Assembly (NCBI RefSeq): GCF_029168945.1
Contig: NC_083605.1
Span: forward strand, 29,959,280-30,023,279
Direction of reading: 5' to 3'
Length of the DNA stretch: 64,000 nt
From: Cannabis sativa
Lineage: Eukaryota; Streptophyta; Magnoliopsida; Rosales; Cannabaceae
Below, one piece after another: positions 1 through 9,815 of this stretch. The translations under genes and the position numbers were made by a program. Each line of letters starts with the position of its first letter. Within the stretch, counting starts at the first letter, position 1. The notes under the pieces are model-generated. The model made no database searches, had not been told where the DNA came from, and saw nothing but the letters and a program-made list of their open reading frames with translations.

Positions 1-403
1 GATCATCAAATTTGGTCTGAAGCATAATAAACCTAGAACGCTTAACATCAGAAGTTCCTTCAAACTGAGTTTGAAGAATCTGCCAAGCATCCTTAGCAGA
101 TTCACAAGAAGATATAAGCTTAATACAGCCTTCACTTACTCCATTAAATATAGCATGTAAAGCTTTGCTATTATAAGCAGACAATTTATCATCTTCACTA
201 GACCATTCAAGTTCATATTTTAATTTAGAATTACCTTTGGAATCTACCACAATAGGAGGAGACCATCTTGAAAAAACCATCCTCCATGCTTTCTCATTTT
301 GACACTTGATAAAGGCTCTCATTCTAACCTTCCAATAAGGATAGTTGGAATCATTGAGGAGTGGTGGGCGAACAATAGAAGTTCCTTCTGCAAAGGGAAA
401 CAT
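1..403 (-). CDS. gag: Copia Gag, N-terminal part (element H-), runs off the window
   Basis: Open reading frame of 134 codons on the minus strand, starting at ATG 403-401 and still open at base 1. It encodes the N-terminal half of a Ty1/copia Gag of the UBN2/DUF4219 type. The visible family signature is NYPYWKVRM near residue 20, then a Trp-rich stretch (EKAWRMV), the ELEW segment and AKDAWQILQTQFEGTS near residue 110. Gag of this type packages element RNA in cytoplasmic virus-like particles. The start follows the primer-binding site by about 55 nt, as expected for a first ORF. A second copy at 2793-3300 on the plus strand is clearly related but broken, so this copy shows the intact form. The zinc knuckle and pol would lie outside the window. 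Confidence 0.8.
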   Translation of the reverse strand, partial: MFPFAEGTSIVRPPLLNDSNYPYWKVRMRAFIKCQNEKAWRMVFSRWSPPIVVDSKGNSKLKYELEWSSEDDKLSAYNSKALHAIFNGVSEGCIKLISSCESAKDAWQILQTQFEGTSDVKRSRFIMLQTKFDD

Positions 404-458
404 ATTGCGTGAACACAAGAAAAGGTTAAAAGGATCACACTAAGAGTTTAATGTCCCA

Positions 459-470
459 CTCTGATACCAA
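459..470 (-). promoter_or_regulatory. Primer-binding site of H- (initiator Met-tRNA)
   Basis: Read on the minus strand this is TTGGTATCAGAG, the usual plant copia site complementary to the 3' end of initiator Met-tRNA. It directly abuts the LTR end at 471. Confidence 0.75.
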
Positions 471-1206
471 TGGAAAAACCGATTTTTTTTGCAAATGTCA
501 ATAATAAATACGAAATTATAATATATATATATGTATAAATCTGTATAAGTCTACAGCAGCAAAATGTAATTTTGTTACTATAGAAACCATTTTTGCATAA
601 ACAAACCAGAACTGGCAGGATATAAAAGTAATTGCAAAAAATTAAATCACTTGACACAAGAGATTTGTACGTGGTATCAGTGTTCTTTCAAAAACTACTA
701 GTCCACAGGGCCACACCTAGAGAATCAAATCAATTAGTAAAGTATCAAAGATTATAAAAGCAATTGACTTAAATAAATTTAGACTACCTATAGTGATTTG
801 CCGCAACCCTTTGTAATCTGCCTTGCTAATCTGATCTCTGAAACACACCATATAGTGAACTCCCTTCAGCTATTGATGTGTGCTTACTTCCTCCCAAAGT
901 AAGGCTTAAACAAATATTCTCTTAGATGCTCACTTCCTCCGGAAATGAGACTTGGAAAAGTCTTCTCCCGAAGACCCACGCTTGTTCAAAGCTTCTCTTC
1001 AACCTATTCTACGAATAGTATGAGATCATAATAAGAAATAAAGATAATTTGATTTGTTCTAATAAAGGCAAAACCGAAATCATCCATTAGAGAAGGGGAA
1101 AGTCAAGTTTCTCAAAATTAAACAACATTCCATAAGAGAATTTCTTTTCTTACAAGAAGTTTCCTAAACCAAAAAGAGATCAGCTGAGAAAGAATCTTTC
1201 CTTAGA
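471..1206 (-). mobile_element. 5' LTR of copia element H-, internally deleted
   Basis: This is the reverse complement of most of the LTR at 1707-2734, with long matching blocks at both ends. It is about 735 bp against about 1028 bp. The missing middle includes the part that carries the TATA box in the other copy, so this LTR probably lost its promoter. The outer end at about 1206 is set by alignment to the TGTTAGG start of the other LTR and is uncertain by several bases. Confidence 0.7.
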
Positions 1207-1706
1207 AGAAAAGAGTAATTAAAGCACAAAATCAATGTAATAAAAACAATTTAAACGCTCAATAAAAATGCACATTAATTAAAAAATATTTTGACAACTA
1301 AATTACTAAAAAAGTACCTAACATACACAATAACTCAAATCTAATCCAATCCAATTTGCAAAAATACAGATTGGATCAGTTACTTTTTAATATTGAATTA
1401 TTTTATATTTATGAAAAAAAATATTTTTTTAACATAACTACAACAAAATAAAACTAATTATAGTTATTTTCTTCAACAGTACATTAAAATAAATAATAGT
1501 AAATAACAAATTCAAAGGAAGAAAAAAATTTCATGAATAAAGAAATGTTTAATTTTATTTTAAATTGTATGTAGAAAAAAATTATATATGTAAAGTCTTT
1601 TTTTGGTAAGTTAGATGAAAAAATATTTTTCTTTTATGGTAAGATATTATTGCATTCATACCTGATTGTCTGACCTTGTATATTCGATTTTAGTTGCTCT
1701 TTTCTA
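1207..1706. other. AT-rich spacer between the two H LTRs
   Basis: About 500 bp of very AT-rich DNA with no ORF, no convincing repeat and no match to other parts of the window that I can see. It may be old host intergenic DNA or an eroded element. Confidence 0.5.
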
Positions 1707-2047
1707 TGTTAGGAAAGATGCATTTTACAGCTGAAGTTTTCTTTGTTTGGAAACTTCTTGTAAGAGAAGCAATTCTCTTATGGAAAGTGGTTTTTTAAGG
1801 AAACTTTGATTATTGCCTTTTCCTTATTAAGTTCGATTGTTTCTTGATACAGTCAGAATATATAATCTGTTTATGGCAGGAATCAAGACTTAATAGAGGA
1901 TCGGACCCGATTATAGCAAGTTTCCTTTTTCTGGTCAGATTTGCTGCGTCAGATTCCTATTCTAATGCTGCAGATCGTGTTTATCTTAGGAAAGTTTTGT
2001 ACAGCTGTAGATTCAATCTTGTGACTGTCTCTAGGGTTTCTATGTTC

Positions 2048-2057
2048 TATAAAAAGG
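2048..2057 (+). promoter_or_regulatory. TATA box of the H+ LTR
   Basis: TATAAAAAGG inside the LTR about 340 bp after its start, at the expected U3/R position. The corresponding segment is missing from the H- LTR. Confidence 0.6.
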
Positions 2058-2231
2058 ACCTAGAGAGCAGCCATTCGATCGTGTTTATATTCAGTTTTTG
2101 CATTTATCTTATTTGAGAGAAGAGAGTTTCTTTGTTATGTGAGAACCTAGTTGTTCATCTAGGTTCTAGTATTTTATATATCAGTTGTTACTCTGTCCTA
2201 GACTTTGTTAAGAACGACTTGACTGAACAAG

Positions 2232-2345
2232 AGAGTAGTCTTCGAGAGAAGACTTGCTGAAGCCTTACTTCGAGAGGAAGTAAGCACTTTGGTCTTCAGG
2301 AGAAGACTTGTTGAAGCCTTACTTTTGGAGGAAGTAAGCACTCAC
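2232..2345 (+). repeat. 54-bp tandem duplication, each unit with two hairpins
   Basis: Two units with a period of exactly 54 bp. Each has a first hairpin (GTCTTC...GAAGAC at 2238-2253 and 2292-2307) and a second (CTTACTT...AAGTAAG at 2264-2284 and 2318-2338). The loops differ between units while the stems are kept. The block lies downstream of the TATA box, so it would be in the transcribed R/U5 leader. A related version occurs in the inverted LTR near 870-970. Confidence 0.75.
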
Positions 2346-2734
2346 ACTTTAAAAATGAAGGGAGTTTGGGGTTGAAGGTGTTTCTGAAGTCAGATTCATA
2401 AAGTGCATTACAAAGGATTGCGGCAATAATTTAGAGGGAGTCTAAACTTGTATAAGTCAATTTTCTTTGTAATTGTTGATACTTTATTAATTGATTTCAT
2501 TCTCTGGGCGTGGCCCCGTGGACTAAGAGTGTTCGGGAGAACACTGATACCACGTACAAATCTCTTGTGTCAAGTTATTTTATTTTCTGCAAATATTTTT
2601 ATATTTTGCTTGTTCTATTTTTTCGTTGCAAAACTGGTTTTTGAAGTAACAGAATTACATTCTACTTCTGCAGACGTATACAGTTTTATATTTTCGTATA
2701 CATTATTGACATTTGCAAAAATTCGGTTTTTCAA

Positions 2735-2746
2735 TTGTTATCAGAG
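2735..2746 (+). promoter_or_regulatory. Primer-binding site of H+ (one mismatch)
   Basis: TTGTTATCAGAG, against TTGGTATCAGAG in the inverted copy. A single G-to-T change lies in the Met-tRNA complementary stretch directly after the LTR. Confidence 0.65.
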
Positions 2747-2792
2747 CGGGACGTTAAACTCTTAGTGTGGTCCTTTAAAACTTTTGTGTAAA

Positions 2793-3300
2793 ATGTCATT
2801 TTTTGTAGAATGAAGTTCGATTTCTAGACCACCATTGCGTAATGATTCTAATTATCCTTATTGGAAAGTTAGAATGAAGGCCTTCATCAAATCTCAAGAT
2901 GAAAAAGCTTGGAGGATGGTTCTATCAGGTTGGTCTTCTACAGTTGAGACAGATTTTGTAGGTAATTCTACAATAAAATCTGAACTGGAATGGTCTATTG
3001 AAGATGATAAACTTTCTGCCTACAATAGCAAAGCACTATGCTATATTTAATGGTGTAGGTAAGGGTTATATTAAACTTATATCATCTTGTGAATCTGCCA
3101 AGGATGCTTGGGAGATCATTCAAACTCAGTTTGAAGGAACATCTGATGTTAAACACTCTAGATTTATTATGCTTCAAACTAAATTTGATGAGCTTAGGAT
3201 GCTAGATAATGAAACCCTAACTGAATTCTATGAGAAATTATCTGATATTGCTAATGAATATTTTGCTCTTGGTGATAAACTTGATGATTCTATTCTTGTG
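2793..3300 (+). pseudogene. gag: Broken copia gag of H+, truncated at 3300
   Basis: Colinear with the Gag encoded at 403-1 on the minus strand. The ATG at 2793 aligns with the intact start. Codon 7 is TGA (2811-2813) where the other copy has GGA, and a 2-nt loss near 3040 shifts the frame, so the homology runs first through an ORF ending at 3050 and then through one from about 3000. The Gag signature NYPYWKVRMKAF is visible at about 2850, and AKDAWEIIQTQFEGTSD at about 3100. Homology stops abruptly near 3300, where sequence of the unrelated Tat element A begins. No target duplication or LTR end is visible there, so this is a deletion or recombination junction. Confidence 0.75.
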
Positions 3301-4670
3301 CCCCAGATTGCGTGGTGGTGGTGCGTGGCAACCAGATGCTGGCTCGCGATTGTTATCGCATAGAGCTGCAGCATACGAAAGCCGGTCATCAACTGATGAC
3401 GATCTTGGCAAGAGAAAACGAGAAGAAAGATGAAGATCTTGATCCTCGAGTTCAAGATGAAAGAAACTTGCTAAAACCAATTGAAGAATTGGAAGAGTTT
3501 ATTCTCGACCTAGGAAATCCCACCAAATATGTGTACATTAGGAAGAACTTGGACGAGCAACTCAAATAGAAATTAATAAGCTTTTTGAAGGCGAACCAGG
3601 ATCAATTTGCGTGGAGTCGTGGAGATATGATAAGGATTGACCCTAAGATTATCTTCCATCACTTAAATGTTGATCCCAACTACCCAGCGAAGAGACAAAT
3701 TAGGAGGCCCTTGGATTCCGAGATGCAAGGGGCACTAAAATAGGAAGTTGACAAGTTACTAGTCAACAATTTTATACGCGAGGTATTTTATCCTTCTTGC
3801 ATAGCCAATCCTGTTCTCGTCCCGAAACCTAACGGAACTTGGAGAACTTGTATTGATTTCTCTAATCTGAATAAGGCGTGCTTGAAAGGCTGTATTCCAC
3901 TTCCCAGGATTGACTTGTTAGTGGATGCAACTATTGGGCACGAGCTTATGTCTTTTATGGACGCATATTCTGGATATAGCAAGATAAAAATGTATGTCCC
4001 AGATCAAGAACATACAAGCTTCGTAACCAACATGGGACCCTATTGTTATAAAGTCATGCCATTCAGACTGGAGAACGCTGGGGCAACGTATCAGCGACTA
4101 GTAAATGAAGTGTTCGCAAATCAAATAGGGCGAAACATGGAAGTTTATGTCGACAATATGTTGGTGAAATCGATAGTGTAAGGATCAAACCTCCGACCTT
4201 GCGGAATGCTTTAAGATATTAAAAAAGTATAACATGAAGCTAAACTCGAAAAAGTATAACAAGGCATTAATAGACATGCCATCCCCGACAAAGCCCAAAG
4301 AAGTACAAGCCCTGACAGGAAGAATGGCGACACTTAACAGATTCATTTCGAAGTCAACTAATAAGTGCGTACCGTTCTTCAACATATGGCGAGGCAAAAA
4401 AAAGTTTGAGTGGATAAAAGAATGCGAGGAGGCCTTTCAAAACATAAAAAAGCATCTCGCAACCCCCCAGTTTTGGCGAAACCAATAACTGGAGAGACGT
4501 TATTTCTTTATTTAGCCATCTCAGAAGATGCGATTAGTGTAGCTATAGTTTGAGAAGAGGGTAAGCACCAGAAACCTATTTACTACGTAAGTAAAAGGTT
4601 ACTAGGGGCAGAATCCCCCTCTAGAAAAACTTGCGTTATGCCTAGTCCACGTGTCTCGCAAGCTACGACC
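3301..4670 (+). pseudogene. pol: Element A pol part 1: protease-RT linker, RT, start of RNase H
   Basis: Gypsy reverse transcriptase remnant. The linker (VRGNQMLARDCY, then LDPR and PIEELEE) is at 3315-3570. RT follows with KPNGTWRTCIDF near 3830, the FMDAYSGYSKIKM block near 3955 and MPFRLENAGATYQRL near 4060. The active-site motif reads YVDN (4146-4157) instead of YVDD: the second catalytic Asp is Asn, so this RT would be inactive. TAG stops, a frame break near 4180 and a deletion of roughly 70 nt near 4250 (the segment before LIDMPSPTKPKEV) are visible by comparison with C and F. RNase H begins near 4480 and is cut at 4675 by insertion of B, continuing at 12470. Confidence 0.85.
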
Positions 4671-4675
4671 ATACT
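4671..4675. repeat. Target-site duplication of B, left copy
   Basis: ATACT directly before TGTAATATCC. The matching ATACT is at 12465-12469 directly after the second LTR. Confidence 0.9.
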
Positions 4676-6164
4676 TGTAATATCCCAGAAAATAAATAAT
4701 ATTTAAATGGACATATTTTATTAAATATGTAATTACTTGGAAAATGAAGTAGGATTATGATCTTACTTAGGTAAATTGTTGAGAAATTATTTAATGAAAT
4801 ACGTTATTTTGGGCCCGGTAATTGTGGAAATTTAGCTATGTGGTTAGCAATGTCACGACATTAAATGAAAGAATTATTTTGAGAATATCCCGGATTAAGT
4901 TAGAATTTTATTAGAATGTCGGATTGGGGAATTAGTAAAATTACCAAAATGCCCCTAGGGTTTCTTTTAAAAAAAAAAAAAATTTTATTTACTTGTGAGA
5001 GGGGTAAAGTAGGAATTCAAGGAAATATTTTTTTTGACTTTTCTTATCTTTTCATTGCTGCTGCCTTTTTGTTATAAAAAGGAACTTTTGTTCCTGGTCT
5101 GCCAGAACCGGTCGACCGGATGGGTTCTGGTATACCAGAACCGGTCGACCGGTTGCCTGCAGGGGAGAATTTCTTCGGGTTTGTTTTATGTTCAGTTTTG
5201 ACCCGGGGAGTTGTGTACTATCTGTTTTAAATTAAATATGGGATGCTTGACCTAAATTAGGGTTGTTGGGAGTTAGGTTACATTTGATTTCTAAATTAGG
5301 GTTTTAATCCGGAATATTATTGTGTTTCAATTGTCGTGACATAGGACCGGGATTGCCTAGCTTGTTTTTCCACCCAGGTCGGCCATATTCTTGACTTCTG
5401 AATTAAGGTAAGAAAAGTGGTAAGCACCGTATGAGGTTCAAAATCAATGAATGAATGGAGGTGATTTTGATTATTAACATGATGTTGATTAAAGCTTGTT
5501 AAGCCTAGGTTATTACCTAGGGTTGGAAACGGTTATTACCGTTATGAGTAATTACTCATGAAACCGCGGTTAGGTTTCTTACTTATCGTTTGCGTTATCG
5601 GGCAACGATAGTGACATATTCAGCTCGTATGTAACGAGTGGTAAAAGTGGTACTTTATTAAGTACCAGGAATGTATGATGTTTAAGGAAATGCTTATTAT
5701 TATCGAATAGTGAGTAAACATAATGGCATGAGAATAAGTTGTTAATCATTTTCTTTCAATTATTGTTTTAGTCACTTTCTTGCTGAGTCTCTGTGACTCA
5801 CTGGTGCTTTATGGTGCAGGTAAAGGAAAAGCTAAAGTCGAACAACCATGAGTTATGGTCACAGCAGCAATGTACATACCGGTAGCAGCAGCCCAAATTT
5901 TGCTGAGGATGCTCTATTTTGATTGTATTTTGGAAAATATAAAGATTATGTTGTAAAATACTTTGAAACCAGTTTGTAAATATTTTGGAAACAGGGGGAC
6001 CCCATAAATCATGTTACTTATCTTTTGTTAAATAGTTTAAAGGTTGAGTTTTAACTATCAAAATTTTTAATTACCCACACTTTTAGTATAATTACATCTT
6101 ATATAATTATTGGTATTTTAAATAAGTGCACACACGTGGCGTCCCTGTTGGACAGGGCGTTACA
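4676..6164 (+). mobile_element. 5' LTR of B
   Basis: It starts TGTAATATCCCAG and ends GGGCGTTACA, with a TATA box at 5073 and a palindrome cluster just after it. It is nearly identical to 10980-12464 apart from an A-run length change near 4970 and a clustered block of differences at about 5880-5910. Confidence 0.93.
5073..5154 (+). promoter_or_regulatory. TATA box and dyad-symmetry cluster of the B LTR
   Basis: TATAAAAA at 5073-5080 is followed by a GGAAC/GTTCC hairpin (5081-5094), AACCGGTCGACCGG (5106-5119), the perfect 20-bp palindrome GGTTCTGGTATACCAGAACC (5123-5142) and the perfect 16-bp palindrome AACCGGTCGACCGGTT (5139-5154). The whole cluster is unchanged in the other LTR, from 11376 onward. 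It lies where the transcript should start. Confidence 0.7.
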
Positions 6165-6167
6165 ACA

Positions 6168-6179
6168 TGGTATCAGAGC
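6168..6179 (+). promoter_or_regulatory. Primer-binding site of B (initiator Met-tRNA)
   Basis: TGGTATCAGAGC, three bases after the LTR end. It matches the 3' end of plant initiator Met-tRNA. Confidence 0.85.
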
Positions 6180-6405
6180 GCCAAGGTTTTTAGATCCTGA
6201 AGACTGGTTTGATATGTACATTGGCTGCAAGGACCTGATCGACTCATGGTTTAGTAAGTTTTAAGTTAAAAGATAGTTTGCTAATTTTCTGATTACCTGA
6301 TTACCTGAATTATGTCGATATCAGAATGTTGTGGGAAGGATTATAATATATGGAAATACTTATCAGTATTGTTATTACTTGGAATGTGATCGCAGGTGTA
6401 TAGTT

Positions 6406-8205
6406 ATGCACCCAAGGCGGACTGGTAGGGGTGCCCGCGAGCTAGCTGGGCTCAGGGCTGCCGGTGAGGGAGAGAACCCTTTACCGCCACCTAATTGGGA
6501 ACAGTTATATGCTGCTATGCAAGAAACTATTCGGCAGCAGGGTGAACAAATCAGAGAATTAAGAGAGCAGCGAGCTCAGCCTGCTCTAAATCTGAATCCT
6601 GATCCTCCGGCACCTCTAGTAGTGCCACCGGATGCAGGAAATCGTTTGGAACCATTATATGAACGGTTCAGAAAGCAGAACCCGCCAGTGTTTGAGGGTG
6701 GTGCTGATCCACTCAAAGCAGAGCAATGGATGAGTATGATAACATCCATTTTCGATTTTATGCGAGTTGAAGATAATGACCGGGTCAGGTGTGCTACCTA
6801 TATGCTACGAGATGATGCCCGTATTTGGTGGGAGATTGTATCTCAGGGCCATGATCTGAATAATATGACCTGGGAAACTTTTCGGGCCTTATTTTTTGAG
6901 AAGTATTATAATGAGTCTATTAAGGCAGCAAAGGCAGAAGAGTTTATACGGTTAACTCAGGGTAGTGTGACTGTGACAGAGTATGCTACTAAGTTTGATC
7001 GACTGGCAAAGTTTGCCTCAGATGAGGTGGCTACTGAAGCTGCTAGAAAAGCCAAGTTTATTCGGGGGCTGGATGAACACATCGCCCGGGATGTGATTGT
7101 TGCTTCTAAACAACCGGGGGTTGCCCGAACTTATGCTCAGATAGTTGAGTTGGCTTTAGTTTCTGAGGGTGCAGAGGCTCAGATACGAAAGAAAAATATT
7201 GCCAGAAGAGATTCATGGAAACAATCAGCAGGTGCTGGTTCGGGTAGGGGTACTGATCTTGGTGACCGCAGGAAAAGACCTAGTGAAACATCAGCAGCAG
7301 GCCCAAACAAAAGATTCCAGGGTAACCAAGGTTTCCGTCGTAGTGGGAATGAAAACTGGCGGACTTTTCCTGAATGTCCAAGGTGTAAAAGGCATCACCT
7401 GGGCGAGTGTCAGGCTAGGGCCTGTTTCCACTGTGGAATGGTGGGTCATATGAAGAGAAATTGTCCACAATTGCTACGGTTAGAGCAAAAGAAGGATGAT
7501 ACACCCGCTCCTGCTCGAGTGTTTGCCATGACTCAAGCTGAGGCTGATGCTGGTCCATCTACTGTGACAGGTCAGCTTTCTGTTGCTGGTACTTTATTGA
7601 CTGTATTAATTGATTCTGGTGCGACGCATTCTTATATTTCAAGTAGAATAATTGAGCAGCTGAATAAACCTAGTGATGTGCTTTCTAGAGGTTTTGGAAC
7701 CTTGTTGCCTACTGGGGAGTTGGTTATCTCCAGCAGGTGGGTTCGATCCCTTCCAGTGTTTGTGGAAGGAAGAGAGTTATCAGTTGATCTGATAGAATTA
7801 AATGCGGAGGATTTTGATGTTATTTTGGGGATGGATTGGCTTGCTAAATACAACGCCACCATTGATTGTAAAAGAAAGATGGTAACTTTTCAGCCTGAGG
7901 GCGAGGACCCTTTTGTATTTGTGGGTAAGATGCAAGGATCTCGGATTCCCTTAATTTCAGCCCTTAAGGCAAGGGATTTGTTGTGTGAAGGGTGCATTGG
8001 TTTCCTGGCAAGTGTTGTGGATACTTCCAGGGAACCACTAGCGGGACCGGAGCATGTCCCAGTAGTTCGAGAATTTCTGGATGTGTTCCCAGAAGAGTTA
8101 CCAGGGTTGCCACCAAAACGTGAAATTGATTTTGAGATTGATTTAATACCAGGAGCTGAGTTCGTATCGAAAGCTCCCTACAGGATGGCACTGCAGAGTG
8201 AAAGA
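6406..8205 (+). CDS. gag-pro: Gag-protease part of the B polyprotein
   Basis: The open frame runs to a stop at 8248, but homology leaves the frame near 8205. I place the start at ATG 6406 ([12 protein letters not shown]), as usual for this lineage. The longer in-frame start at 6331 adds 25 residues with no family resemblance. Gag (retrotransposon gag family) spans about residues 80-270, with the WWEIV and [19 protein letters not shown] blocks. A CCHC zinc knuckle, [14 protein letters not shown], is at about 7420-7461. The aspartic protease active site reads [12 protein letters not shown] near 7608. Gag forms the particle and binds RNA; the protease cuts the polyprotein. The region ends as RT begins, where a 1-nt change near 8205 shifts the frame into an early stop. 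Confidence 0.88.
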
Positions 8206-9815
8206 GTTAAAAGTTCAATTACAGGGGATGATGGATTTAAAATTTACTAGACCTAGTACTTCACCTTGGGGTGCACCAGTTTTGTTTGTGAAAAAGAAAG
8301 ATGGAACATTACGAATGTGTATAGATTATCGGGAGTTAAACAAATTAACGATGTGAAGAACAAGTACCCTCTCGCCAAGAATAGATGATTTATTTGATCG
8401 GTTGCGGGGTAAAACTGTCTTTTCTAAGATTGATCTTCGATCCGGTTATCACCAACCGAGGATTCGAGAGGAGGATATTCCCAAGACAGCTTTTCGCACC
8501 CGGTATGGTCATTATGAATTCTTGGTAATGTCCTTCGGATTAACAAATGCCCCGGCAGCATTTATGGATTTGATGAACCGAGTGTTCAAGGATTTTCTGG
8601 ATGATTTTGTTATTGTCTTCATCGATGATATTCTAATTTATTCAGACTCGGAAGAGACTCACGAAAGACATCTTCGAATGGTATTACAACGTCTCAGGGA
8701 GCATAAGTTGTATGCCAAATTTAAGAAATGTGAATTTTGATTACCTCAGGTGAGTTTCTTGGGGCATGTGGTGAGTAAAGATGGTATTTTAGTGGATCCA
8801 GTAAAGATTGAAGCAGTGCGTGACTGGCCTCGACCTAAGTCAGCAACTGAAGTTAGAAGTTTCCTGGGGTTAGCAGGGTATTACCGAAGATTTGTTGAGG
8901 GCTTTGCAAAGATTTCTACGCCTTTAACTGAGTTGACTCGAAAGAATTGTAAGTTTGTTTGGACTGACAAGTGTGAAGGTAGTTTCCAGGAATTGAAGCA
9001 AAGGTTGATTACCGCTCCTGTGCTAACCTTACCAAAAGGTGACGAAAAGTTTGTGATTTATTGTGATGCGTCCAAACAAGGGTTAGGTTGTGTTCTTATG
9101 CAATCAGGGAAAGTGATTGCTTATGCATCCAGGCAATTGAAGGAGTATGAGCAACGATATCCTACCCATGATATTGAATTAGCAGCGGTTGTCTTTGCAC
9201 TAAAAGTTTGGCGTCACTATCTGTACGGTGAGAAGTGTGAAATTTATACAGATCACAAAAGCCTCAAGTACTTTTTCACTCAGAAGGATTTAAATATGAG
9301 ACAACGACGATGGTTAGAACTGGTCAAAGATTATGACTGCGAGATTCTCTACCACCCTGGTAAAGCAAATGTGGTAGCGGATGCTCTAAGTCGGAAAGGA
9401 CCAGGGCAAGTTTGTGAACTAAAGGAAATCTCAGCCAAGTTGGCTGAGGATATGACGAGAGCGGGAATTGAATTTGTAATTGGAAAACTTGCTAATATCA
9501 CCATACAATCTAATCTATTGGAAAGAATTAGAGTAGCCCAACAAGGTGACCTTGAGCTACAGGGACATAAGGAGAGGTTAGAGGCTGGATTGGCAAGAGA
9601 CTTTTCATGCTTATCTGATGGGTTGTTGCGATACAAAAACAGAATCTGTGTACCGGTTGACAAAGAAATCAGACAAGAGATTCTTGATGAATCTCATACT
9701 ACACCGTACTCCTTACACCCGGGAACAACCAAGATGTATCATGATGTGAAAGCTTTATACTGGTGGCCGGGTATGAAGAGGGATATTGTTGAATATGTGT
9801 CAAAATGCTTAACTT
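8206..9815 (+). pseudogene. pol: Reverse transcriptase-RNase H part of B, broken
   Basis: Clear gypsy [22 protein letters not shown] at about 8264, [14 protein letters not shown] near 8410, and the active site FIDD at 8618-8629 with both catalytic Asp kept. RNase H follows ([15 protein letters not shown] near 9060, TDHKSLKYF near 9250) and the integrase N-terminal zinc region starts near 9690. Lesions seen: the frame shift at the upstream border near 8205, an in-frame TGA at 8354 that looks like one of two compensating single-base insertions (8354 and about 8371), a TGA at 8738-8740 where the family has Trp, and an extra T in the TTT at 9814-9816 that shifts the frame before the zinc-binding Cys pair. 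Apart from these breaks the homology is complete. Confidence 0.88.

Larger units (their letters stand above)
1707..2734 (+). mobile_element. 5' LTR of copia element H+
   Basis: It starts TGTTAGGAAAG and ends at TTTTTCA just before a Met-tRNA-like primer site. It contains a TATA box at 2048 and a 54-bp tandem hairpin repeat at 2232-2345, and is homologous to the inverted copy at 471-1206. No matching 3' LTR exists in the window because the element is cut off at about 3300. Confidence 0.75.

Noticed and set aside
1844..2116. 90-codon plus-strand ORF
   Set aside because: Lies wholly inside the H+ LTR, has no ATG start and is absent in the inverted LTR.
6168..6179. tRNA-like TGGTATCAGAGC sites as tRNA genes
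   Set aside because: Only the primer-binding complement is present. No cloverleaf or box A/B follows.
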